Source: Hydrogenovibrio sp. UBA654
GTDB lineage: Bacteria; Pseudomonadota; Gammaproteobacteria; Thiomicrospirales; Thiomicrospiraceae
Length of the DNA stretch: 13,029 nucleotides
Direction of reading: 5' to 3'
NCBI GenBank assembly: GCA_002299585.1
Contig: DBOE01000059.1
Span: 1 to 13,029 of the forward strand
How positions within the stretch are numbered: the first letter of the stretch is position 1; each line of letters starts with the position of its first letter. Of the stretch, positions 7,736 through 13,029 are shown in pieces. The translations under genes were made by a program, and so were the position numbers. The notes under the pieces were generated by a model. The model did not search any database, had not been told where the DNA came from, and saw only the letters and a program-made list of their open reading frames with translations.

Positions 7736-7754
7736 ACTTTGTAAATAAAGTTTA
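7733..7754. terminator. Possible weak bidirectional terminator between roxA and serS
   Basis: TAAACTTT (7733-7740) and AAAGTTTA (7747-7754) form a perfect 8-bp stem around a 6-base loop GTAAAT, in the 52-base gap between the convergent ends of roxA and serS. The stem starts on the roxA stop codon. It contains only one G-C pair per arm and no T-run follows, so it is a poor intrinsic terminator, but its place between convergent genes is suggestive. Confidence 0.35.
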
Positions 7755-7787
7755 AGACAGTATTTTATGGAAGCCTTGATTAATTAT

Positions 7788-9077
7788 TTATATTTTACTA
7801 ATCCCTCCTAAGTATGGCTGTAATACCCTGGGTATAGAGATACTTCCGTCTTCATTTTGATAATTTTCTAATATTGCGACTAAAGTTCTGCCTACTGCTA
7901 GCCCTGAACCATTTAAAGTATGTACTAGTCGCGGTTTTTCCTGACCTTTTCGGTACCTTAGCTTTAATCTTCTTGCTTGAAAATCTGCACAATTTGAGAT
8001 TGAAGATATTTCTCGATAGGCTTGCTGACCTGGTAGCCAGACTTCTAAATCATTAGTTTTGGCGGCAGAAAAACCTAGGTCTCCTGTACATAGTGACATT
8101 ACTCGATATGGTAACTCTAGTTTTTGCAAGATGGTTTCTGCTTGTAGCGTTAGCTCGTCAAGGGCTTTATGTGAGTCTTCAGGTTTAGAAAGCACTACCA
8201 TTTCTACTTTTTCAAACTGGTGTTGTCTAATTAGGCCTTTGGTATCTCTACCATAAGAGCCTGCCTCTGATCTAAAGCATGGAGTATGACCTGCCATTTT
8301 TATTGGTAGTTTACTAGTCTCTAGTATTTGATTACGATAAATATTGGTTATAGGCACTTCACCTGTTGGTATTAAGTATAAATCTCTATCATTAGTATCA
8401 TTATGCTCTATATTTTTAGATATTTTATACGAATCTGCTTCAAATTTTGGCAACTGTCCAGTAGCAAATAAACTTTCTTGATTTACGATAAAAGGCACAT
8501 ATACTTCCTCAAACCCTGCTCGTTCATGAATATCTAGCATAAATTGAATTAAAGAGCGTTGCAACTTTGCCATAGAGCCTTTTAATACTGAAAAACGGGC
8601 TGAGGTAATTTTTACTGCCGCATCATTATCATACCAACCCCTTGCTTCTGCTAAATCTACATGATCTTTAACTTTAAAATCAAACTGGGCAGGCTTGCCC
8701 CAGTTTTTTATTTCTAGATTATTTACTTCATCCGTACCAATAGTAGTGGACTGATCGGGAATATTTGGAATACCTACTTGAATTTCTTCTAACTTGGCAA
8801 TAATTGCATTACTAGCTACTTCTGCTTGTTTTAGCTTATCCACCAAGTCTGCAACTTCAGATAACAGTGGTTGTATGTCTATACCTTGAGCTTTGGCTTG
8901 ACCAATATTTTTTGATTTGCTATTTTTTTCTGCTTGTAAGTTTTCTGCTGTAGTTTGCAACTCTTTTCTTTGCTGTTCTAGTTGCTTTATTTTTGCAACA
9001 TCTAAATTAAAACCACGGGTTTTTAATTTACTAGCAACAACTTCTAGGTTGGTTCTTAATAGTTTTGGGTCTAACAT
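7788..9077 (-). CDS. serS: Serine--tRNA ligase
   Basis: SerS charges tRNA-Ser (and tRNA-Sec where present) with serine using ATP. The 429 residues equal the usual length. The N-terminal part (about 26-100) is the charged, helical arm that binds the long variable arm of tRNA-Ser. The class II catalytic core follows: TGEVPITN (238-245), motif 2 around FRSEAG (268-273) and QHQFEKVE (285-292), the REISSISNC segment (355-363), and motif 3 NGSGLAVGRT (389-398). Compared with the E. coli enzyme as remembered, a short polar insert near 221-231 is the only visible oddity. It is the last gene of the minus-strand run, 47 bases after gcvH. AGAGAG some 13 bases before the ATG is a poor ribosome binding site. 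The gene could be transcribed from the run or from its own promoter in the AT-rich gap. Confidence 0.97.
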   Translation of the reverse strand: MLDPKLLRTNLEVVASKLKTRGFNLDVAKIKQLEQQRKELQTTAENLQAEKNSKSKNIGQAKAQGIDIQPLLSEVADLVDKLKQAEVASNAIIAKLEEIQVGIPNIPDQSTTIGTDEVNNLEIKNWGKPAQFDFKVKDHVDLAEARGWYDNDAAVKITSARFSVLKGSMAKLQRSLIQFMLDIHERAGFEEVYVPFIVNQESLFATGQLPKFEADSYKISKNIEHNDTNDRDLYLIPTGEVPITNIYRNQILETSKLPIKMAGHTPCFRSEAGSYGRDTKGLIRQHQFEKVEMVVLSKPEDSHKALDELTLQAETILQKLELPYRVMSLCTGDLGFSAAKTNDLEVWLPGQQAYREISSISNCADFQARRLKLRYRKGQEKPRLVHTLNGSGLAVGRTLVAILENYQNEDGSISIPRVLQPYLGGISKI

Positions 9078-9101
9078 TTTTTTAACTAATCTCTCTAAAT
9101 T

Positions 9102-9115
9102 AATTTATATAAATT
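9102..9115. repeat. 14-bp AT palindrome upstream of serS
   Basis: AATTTATATAAATT is a perfect 14-bp palindrome in the 47-base gap between gcvH and serS. It contains TATAAA/TATATA sequences that could act as a -10 box for serS, about 25 bases before the ATG, but no -35 box is evident. Composition alone makes such palindromes fairly likely here. Confidence 0.3.
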
Positions 9116-9124
9116 GGTGATTTT

Positions 9125-9487
9125 TTATCTATCAAACATACTTTGATATTCTTCTTCACTCATTAAATTTTCTAGCTGTGATTTATCGGCTAATTCAATT
9201 CTAATGATCCAGGTTTTAAGAGCTTGTTCATTTACTAATTCTGGTTCATATTCTAACTCATTATTAACCATAATTACTCTACCGCTTACTGGGGCAATAA
9301 AATCTGAAGCTATTTTTACTGATTCTATAGTTCCAATAGGCTCATATTCTAGTATTTCTGTATCAATATCTGGTAATTCTATAAAAACTAAGTCTCCTAA
9401 CTGTTCTTGGGCAAACTCTGTAATACCTAGAGTAGCTGACCCATCGATTTCTAAATAAACCCATACATGTTCTTCTGAAAAATACAT
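9125..9487 (-). CDS. gcvH: Glycine cleavage system H protein (lipoyl carrier)
   Basis: GcvH carries the aminomethyl group on a lipoyl arm between the P, T and L proteins of the glycine cleavage system, and in some bacteria also acts in lipoate assembly. The lipoyl attachment site is clear: IESVKIASD, with K58 as the modified lysine, followed by APVSG and ELVNEQ, as in all H proteins. The 120 residues are slightly shorter than the E. coli protein (129), mainly at the N-terminus, where the ORF starts directly at YFSEEHVW. The ATG is supported by AGAGG 6 bases upstream. gcvT and gcvP are not in the window, so it is separated from its functional partners and lies between nlpD and serS on the same strand. 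Confidence 0.93.
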   Translation of the reverse strand: MYFSEEHVWVYLEIDGSATLGITEFAQEQLGDLVFIELPDIDTEILEYEPIGTIESVKIASDFIAPVSGRVIMVNNELEYEPELVNEQALKTWIIRIELADKSQLENLMSEEEYQSMFDR

Positions 9488-9523
9488 AATAACCTCTAAA
9501 GTATATTTACTTGGCTAAAAATT

Positions 9524-10228
9524 TTACTTCAAACTTTTCTTAGCATCAACTTTTTTACCTTTATATCTTACCTCAAACAATAATTGAGACTCTTTAACTT
9601 CTCCAGTTAAACCTATTGTTGCAATTATTTGTTTTTGTTTTACTTTTTGCCCTTCTTTTACCTTTAAATTATTATTATGTGCATACAAGGTAAGGTAACC
9701 ATTTCGATGCTTTAAAATGATCATTTTACCAAATTCTTTAATGTCCCCACCAGAATAAACAACCTTACCATCTGCTACTGCATATACAGGTGTACCTCGT
9801 TGTGCTTTTATTATTAATGTGGAATTACCTGTGGCATCCTTTATGAATTTATAATTTATTTTATTTTTTACTGGCCAGATAAAGTTTTTTTTAGGAAAAA
9901 CATACCTGCTTTTTTTAACCAAAGATTTATTTGAGGAAAATAATTTTAGTTTTTGACCTTCCCTTAACCAATAAGGTGAATCTAATTGGTTAATTCTAGC
10001 TAAATTTACTTGCCTTAGCCCACATTTTTGAGCTATACCACTTAAGGTATCTCCATATTTTACTATATATAAATTTGGGCAGCTGCCTATAAAAGTGGGG
10101 TTTCTATTTAGAGCAGCATTGTTATCATTTTCAAAATATTTACTACCACTTGACCAACTATTATATTTTGAATTAGAACAAGAACTTAAAACCATTATTA
10201 AACAAGTAATAAGGAAGACTCTAAACAT
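9524..10228 (-). CDS. nlpD: NlpD-like lipoprotein: LysM plus degenerate LytM (M23) domain
   Basis: NlpD is an outer-membrane lipoprotein that activates the amidase AmiC during septal peptidoglycan splitting. The 234 residues start with a lipoprotein signal whose lipobox is LSSC (14-17), so C17 would be lipidated. One LysM repeat (about 53-96, YIVKYGDTLSGIAQKCG at its start) binds peptidoglycan. The LytM domain (about 118-230) has the fold landmarks GTPVYAVADGKVVYSGG and GYLTLYAHN, but the metal-ligand positions of active M23 peptidases are absent: the first His/Asn-x-x-x-Asp region reads LIIKAQRG, and the final histidine is L217 in QLLFEVR. That fits a non-catalytic activator. Its ATG overlaps the end of yqaA by 8 bases. 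Position after surE-pcm-yqaA supports the name; rpoS, the usual next gene, is missing. Confidence 0.88.
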   Translation of the reverse strand: MFRVFLITCLIMVLSSCSNSKYNSWSSGSKYFENDNNAALNRNPTFIGSCPNLYIVKYGDTLSGIAQKCGLRQVNLARINQLDSPYWLREGQKLKLFSSNKSLVKKSRYVFPKKNFIWPVKNKINYKFIKDATGNSTLIIKAQRGTPVYAVADGKVVYSGGDIKEFGKMIILKHRNGYLTLYAHNNNLKVKEGQKVKQKQIIATIGLTGEVKESQLLFEVRYKGKKVDAKKSLK

Positions 10229-10799
10229 ACTTAGCCACTATATATATAGTAATAATTACTATCAGGGCATAACCTAAGGCATCTACTGATTTTCTTATTT
10301 TTGGTTCAAATTTTTCACCACCAACTTTCATTAAAAAAGCAACTAAAAAAAATCTTGCCCCACGGCCGATGAATGAAGCAATGATAAAGGGTAGCAGAGC
10401 CATTGCCGAAGCTCCTGCGGCGATGGTAAATAACTTATAAGGAATTGGGCTAAACCCTGCGATAAAAACCACCCAAAAACCATATTCACTAAAAAGCTCG
10501 GCTACTTTATTATATTTTTCTAAATAATTAATTTGTTCAAAAAAAGGTATTAAAATCTCGATTAAGGTAAAACCAATTAAATAACCAAATAAACCACCTA
10601 ATAAGGAAAAAACTGTGGTTATTAAAGCAAATTTATAGGCTTTTGTTGGTTTTGCCAAACACATTGGCATTAGCATAACATCTGGAGGAATAGGGAAAAA
10701 TGAAGACTCTGCAAAACTCATCCCTGCCAAATAATAAGGTGCTTTACGGTGTTTTGACCATTTTAATGTTTTATCATATAAGTAGCTAAATATTTTCAT
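10221..10799 (-). CDS. yqaA: YqaA/DedA-family (VTT domain) inner-membrane protein
   Basis: This is a 192-residue membrane protein of the DedA/VTT (SNARE-associated) superfamily, YqaA branch; some family members move lipid carriers across the membrane, but the role of this branch is not settled. Conserved features are ESSFFPIPPDVML (31-43, with acidic E31 and D40), hydrophobic segments near 57-80, 107-118, 133-145 and 176-190, the re-entrant-like GFSPIPYKLFTIAAG (115-129), and GRGARF (145-150). I place the start at the ATG at 10799 rather than at an upstream in-frame codon at 10850, because this ATG overlaps the pcm stop as ATGA, has GGGAG 10 bases upstream, and begins MKIFSYLYDK as family members do. 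It sits between pcm and nlpD in a tight operon. Confidence 0.85.
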   Translation of the reverse strand: MKIFSYLYDKTLKWSKHRKAPYYLAGMSFAESSFFPIPPDVMLMPMCLAKPTKAYKFALITTVFSLLGGLFGYLIGFTLIEILIPFFEQINYLEKYNKVAELFSEYGFWVVFIAGFSPIPYKLFTIAAGASAMALLPFIIASFIGRGARFFLVAFLMKVGGEKFEPKIRKSVDALGYALIVIITIYIVAKYV

Positions 10800-11515
10800 T
10801 GTTCTACTACTCCCTCTTTCATTGGCACAAATAAAACCTCCCCTAAACACTCTTTAGTGTAGCCTGTAGAAGTTTTAATAAAACCATACAGTAATTGCTC
10901 TTTTTCGCCGATGGGCATTACTAACCTTCCACCCTCTTTTAACTGTTCAATTAAAGCTTCAGGAACTTTAGCAGGAGATGCGGCAGAAATAATACCATCA
11001 TATTTTGCATACTGTGACCAACCCCAATGACCGTCGGTTAATAAAAACTCAACATTTTTTATTTGTAAATATTCTAGTACTTTTTTTGCTTTATTTAACA
11101 AAGGCTGAATTCGCTCAACACTATATACTTGTTTGGCAATTTGAGCCAAAATTGAAGTTTGATAGCCAGAACCAGTACCTACCTCTAGTAATTTATCTAG
11201 CCCCCCCCCCTGGAATAACCAAGATGACATTTTTGCCACCACTAAAGGCTGAGAGAGAGTTTGTTGAAAGCCTATCGGTAAAGCAGTATTTTCATAAGCT
11301 CTACTTGCCATAGCTTCGTCTAAGAACAAATGCCGAGGAGTAACCTTAATCGCATTTAAGACTGCAAAATTTTCAACACCTAATTCTATTAATTGTTTAA
11401 TTAAGCGATTACGGGTGCGTTGTGAGATCATACCCACACCCTGAGACTGTTCAAATATAGAATTAGGAAAAACAGGCTTTGCAGTAATTAAAGAATGTAT
11501 CTTGGGATTATTCAT
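10796..11515 (-). CDS. pcm: Protein-L-isoaspartate O-methyltransferase
   Basis: Pcm uses S-adenosylmethionine to methylate isoaspartyl residues in aged proteins, starting their repair. From the ATG at 11515 it has 239 residues; the core (from about residue 29, MISQRTRNRL) matches the usual proteins of about 210-225, including ALPIGFQQTLSQP and SAM motif I LEVGTGSGYQT. A TTG at 11518 is a possible start one codon earlier, and the internal ATG at 11431 would give the short form; I keep the longer form because QGVGMISQRTR resembles the extended N-terminus of related proteins and because it overlaps the surE end, though no ribosome binding site is seen. Ten consecutive G on the coding strand (11201-11210) lie just before SAM motif I; the frame is intact as given, but a one-base change either way stops translation within three codons. 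Confidence 0.93.
   Translation of the reverse strand: MNNPKIHSLITAKPVFPNSIFEQSQGVGMISQRTRNRLIKQLIELGVENFAVLNAIKVTPRHLFLDEAMASRAYENTALPIGFQQTLSQPLVVAKMSSWLFQGGGLDKLLEVGTGSGYQTSILAQIAKQVYSVERIQPLLNKAKKVLEYLQIKNVEFLLTDGHWGWSQYAKYDGIISAASPAKVPEALIEQLKEGGRLVMPIGEKEQLLYGFIKTSTGYTKECLGEVLFVPMKEGVVEQ
11201..11210 (-). repeat. Poly-G tract (G10) inside pcm
   Basis: Ten consecutive C on the plus strand give CAG GGG GGG GGG CTA GAT AAA on the coding strand (Q-G-G-G-L-D-K). With nine G the next codons read GGC TAG, a stop; with eleven they read GCT AGA TAA, also a stop. Either change would truncate Pcm at about residue 105-108, before the SAM-binding motif. Confidence 0.92.
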
Positions 11516-12254
11516 CAAAAAACTTAGCTAATTGTGTGTGCATTTGATAATTTGTTAAATCTATTTTTAATGGCGTTATAGAAGCATAATTATGTTCTAC
11601 TGCATAAAAATCAGTACCTATAGAAGCATCAGCAGCAACACCTGCCGGACCCACCCAATAAGTATCTCCGCCCCTTGGATCTTTAGTTTTTACTACAGGT
11701 TCAGAGCAATGTCTTTGTCCCAGTCTAGTCAGTTTAATGCCTTTTAATTCTACTAATGGTATATCAGGAACATTGATATTAATAATGGTATTTTTATCTA
11801 ATTTAAGTTGATTATATTTTTGTAAAAACTCAACTAAAACATGGGCAGCTGTTGCAAAATGCTTATTACCAGTTAGAGAAATTGCAATTGATGGTTTACC
11901 TAAAAAACGCCCTTCGGTAGCAGCTGCTACCGTACCAGAATAAAGAACATCATCTCCTAAGTTAGCTCCGTCATTAATACCAGAGATAACTATATCTGGT
12001 TTGAAATCTAAAGCCCCATTAATCCCCATATGCACACAATCAGTAGGCGTGCCATTTACACTATAAATATTGTTGCCATGATTTTTTATGCGCAAAGGTT
12101 CAAGCAAAGTCAAAGAATTGCTAGCTGCACTTCTATTACGATCTGGAGCAATCAACACAATTTCGCTTTGAAAATCTAGCTCTAATAAACATTTTTTTAA
12201 TGCTTTTATGCCAAGCGAGTCATAACCATCATCATTAGAAATTAATACTTTCAT
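11508..12254 (-). CDS. surE: 5'/3'-nucleotidase SurE
   Basis: SurE is a metal-dependent nucleoside monophosphate phosphatase (also acting on short polyphosphate) linked with stationary-phase survival. The 248 residues match the family. Metal-site residues are visible: D8 and D9 in ISNDDG at the N-terminus, S42 in NRSAASNS, and N94 in SGINDGANLGDD; YSGTVAAATEGR (105-116) follows as expected. It is the first gene of the minus-strand run, overlapping the start of pcm. No Shine-Dalgarno sequence precedes the ATG (the bases before it are AGTTAAAAAA), and the upstream gap to the divergent smr gene is only 59 bases. Confidence 0.96.
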   Translation of the reverse strand: MKVLISNDDGYDSLGIKALKKCLLELDFQSEIVLIAPDRNRSAASNSLTLLEPLRIKNHGNNIYSVNGTPTDCVHMGINGALDFKPDIVISGINDGANLGDDVLYSGTVAAATEGRFLGKPSIAISLTGNKHFATAAHVLVEFLQKYNQLKLDKNTIININVPDIPLVELKGIKLTRLGQRHCSEPVVKTKDPRGGDTYWVGPAGVAADASIGTDFYAVEHNYASITPLKIDLTNYQMHTQLAKFFDE

Positions 12255-12313
12255 TTTTTTAACTGGTTTCTGTAATAATATGACGATTATTTTACCCGAT
12301 AATAAATAAAATT
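12255..12313. promoter_or_regulatory. Short divergent surE / smr control region with an inverted repeat
   Basis: Only 59 bases separate the divergent starts of surE and the smr gene. An inverted repeat AATAAT (12274-12279) and ATTATT (12286-12291) around ATGACG lies at its centre. GATAAT at 12298-12303 is a candidate -10 box for smr but sits 10 bases from the ATG, which would make its message nearly leaderless. Neither gene has a recognisable ribosome binding site. No -35 boxes are convincing. Confidence 0.4.
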
Positions 12314-12862
12314 ATGTGCGAACTATCCAAAGAAGATAAAGACTTATTTGCCAAGGCGACTAAAGATGTAACTAAAATCGCGAACAAGCCAGTATTATCC
12401 AAAAAAACTTCGAATATCAAAACTAAAAAAATGAAAAACAAATGTCTGATTACTGATGTATTTTCTTATGGTAATTATGACTTTACAAATAATGACTGCT
12501 CACCGGTTTCTGCACATCAAAGTATGTTTTTTCAACAGTCAGGAGTTAGAAAACAAGACATAAAAAAGCTTAAGAAAGGGCTGTTTACTATTGAAATTAC
12601 TGAGGATTTGCATGTAAAAACAGAATCTATAGCAGAGAAGTCTATCCACCTGTTTCTACAAGAAGCTATGCAACATAATTACAAGCACGGCCTGCTAATT
12701 CATGGCAAAGGATATAATTCTAACAGTGAAAAACCTGCCCTAAAAAACCTAGTAAAACAAATGTTAACTGGTCATCCAAATATACTGGCATTGTGTAGTG
12801 CTAAACCTAAAGATGGAGGCACAGGAGCGGTTTATATTTTATTTAAAAATAAACGCCACTAA
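12314..12862 (+). CDS. Smr-domain protein (SmrA-like putative DNA endonuclease)
   Basis: The 182 residues have a lysine-rich N-terminus (about 1-45), a linker, and a C-terminal Smr domain (about 92-180). Small MutS-related domains are DNA- or RNA-binding modules, and stand-alone SmrA/SmrB proteins of gammaproteobacteria are described as nucleases; SmrB acts on collided ribosomes. Seen here are the IHGKG motif (129-133), the following PALKNLV segment, and the ending AKPKDGGTGAVYILFK (163-178), all typical. The first conserved motif, usually LDLHG, reads EDLHV (97-101): the D-L-H core remains but the last glycine is replaced. The FFQQSGVRKQDIKKLKKG segment (72-89) resembles the linker found in SmrA proteins. 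The ATG at 12314 has no clear ribosome binding site. The gene is divergent from surE, and an apparent insertion sequence begins 17 bases after its stop. Confidence 0.85.
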   Translation: MCELSKEDKDLFAKATKDVTKIANKPVLSKKTSNIKTKKMKNKCLITDVFSYGNYDFTNNDCSPVSAHQSMFFQQSGVRKQDIKKLKKGLFTIEITEDLHVKTESIAEKSIHLFLQEAMQHNYKHGLLIHGKGYNSNSEKPALKNLVKQMLTGHPNILALCSAKPKDGGTGAVYILFKNKRH

Positions 12863-12911
12863 GCCAAGGGTTAAAAAATTGGACTTGCTACACTAAACCG
12901 ACACAAAGAAA

Positions 12912-12924
12912 TGAGATAATCTCA
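12912..12924. repeat. Palindrome ahead of the transposase gene
   Basis: TGAGAT-A-ATCTCA is a perfect inverted repeat with 6-bp arms, 22 bases before the transposase ATG. It contains GATAAT, a candidate -10 box. It could be a transposase operator or a hairpin that limits translation from outside transcripts, a common device in insertion sequences, but this is inference. Confidence 0.45.
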
Positions 12925-12946
12925 CCACTTTGAAAAGGAAAATAGT

Positions 12947-13029
12947 ATGAGTTACCCAGTTGAATTAAAAAACCAAGCCATAGAAATGGCAATCGAAGGA
13001 AATAAATCTGTTGCTCAAGTTGCTCGTGA
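12947..13029 (+). CDS. IS3-family transposase OrfA, N-terminal part (cut by window end)
   Basis: The ATG at 12947 follows AAGGA (12936-12940) at normal spacing and opens 27 codons, starting MSYPVELKNQAIEMAIEG and continuing NKSVAQVAR, before the window ends. The pattern of a short basic start, an alanine-rich first helix and a V-A-Q-V-A-R helix is that of the helix-turn-helix domain of IS3/IS911-type OrfA proteins, which bind the element ends; the catalytic domain is normally in a second, frameshifted ORF. That part is not visible, so whether the element is intact cannot be judged. Transposases of other families also use this helix-turn-helix type. Confidence 0.75.
   Translation, partial: MSYPVELKNQAIEMAIEGNKSVAQVAR

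Larger units (their letters stand above)
12880..13029 (+). mobile_element. Left end of a putative IS3-family insertion sequence (continues past the window)
   Basis: A transposase OrfA start lies at 12947, preceded by 67 bases that do not resemble the neighbouring gene. TGGACTTG at 12880 is a plausible left terminal sequence, since IS3-family elements often begin with TG followed by a related GACT-type motif and have a leader of this length. The right end, the full inverted repeats and the target duplication are outside the window, so the exact border is a guess. Confidence 0.5.

Noticed and set aside
9488..9523. A glycine riboswitch or terminator ahead of gcvH
   Set aside because: Only 36 bases separate nlpD from gcvH, far too short for a glycine riboswitch, and no hairpin is visible.
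10800..10850. Longer yqaA start at 10850 adding 17 residues
   Set aside because: The extension lies inside pcm coding sequence and is not membrane-protein-like, while the ATG at 10799 forms an ATGA overlap with the pcm stop and matches the family N-terminus.
11005..11313. 102-codon plus-strand open frame opposite pcm
   Set aside because: Antisense shadow of the methyltransferase gene; the pcm frame carries all expected motifs, and the antisense frame even runs through the homopolymer as repeated prolines.
1..13029. CRISPR arrays, tRNA or rRNA genes, toxin-antitoxin or defence modules
   Set aside because: No regularly spaced repeats, no tRNA-like arms or conserved rRNA segments in the short gaps, and all sizeable genes belong to recognised housekeeping families, the GMC pair, the Smr protein or the insertion sequence.

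Overview
This window is an AT-rich stretch of bacterial chromosome that looks gammaproteobacterial. The evidence is an AcnB-type aconitase, a PurB of the E. coli type (sharing long identical blocks as I remember that protein), a RoxA/YcfD ribosomal oxygenase next to purB, and a surE-pcm-yqaA-nlpD cluster. I cannot assign a genus. Coding density is very high: the gaps between genes run from 3 to about 140 bases, some genes overlap, and no gene-free stretch reaches 300 bases. No tRNA, rRNA or CRISPR array was seen.

Layout, left to right. (1) 77-2387, minus strand: a Tat-exported dehydrogenase pair, made of a small subunit with a twin-arginine signal and a GMC flavoprotein that overlaps it by 11 bases. 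(2) 2465-5035, minus: acnB, probably in the same transcriptional direction unit, since I see no terminator between it and the dehydrogenase pair. (3) 5036-5173: divergent promoter region. (4) 5174-7735, plus: purB and roxA, separated by 3 bases, roxA starting with GTG. (5) 7788-12254, minus: surE, pcm, yqaA, nlpD, gcvH, serS (listed in transcription order), with overlaps surE/pcm, pcm/yqaA and yqaA/nlpD. (6) 12314-12862, plus: an Smr-domain protein. (7) 12880 to the window end: the left end of an apparent IS3-family insertion sequence with the first 27 codons of its OrfA.

How the genes relate: most are housekeeping (TCA cycle, purine synthesis, ribosome hydroxylation, serine charging, glycine cleavage/lipoyl carrier, protein repair, cell-wall hydrolase activation). 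The third block resembles the classical surE-pcm-nlpD-rpoS stationary-phase cluster, but rpoS is not after nlpD; gcvH and serS are there instead.

I do not see a clearly new multi-gene system. The most unusual signal is a pair of long poly-G tracts on the coding strand, G9 inside acnB and G10 inside pcm, in an otherwise AT-rich sequence. In both, losing one G creates a TAG stop immediately after the tract, and gaining one G also gives a stop within a few codons. This is the arrangement expected of a slipped-strand on/off switch, but it sits in metabolic and repair genes, so either an unusual phase-variable control, drift, or sequencing error must be considered. Other points of interest are a NlpD that has lost its metal-ligand positions, an Smr domain with an altered LDLHG motif, and a GMC enzyme without the usual active-site histidine.
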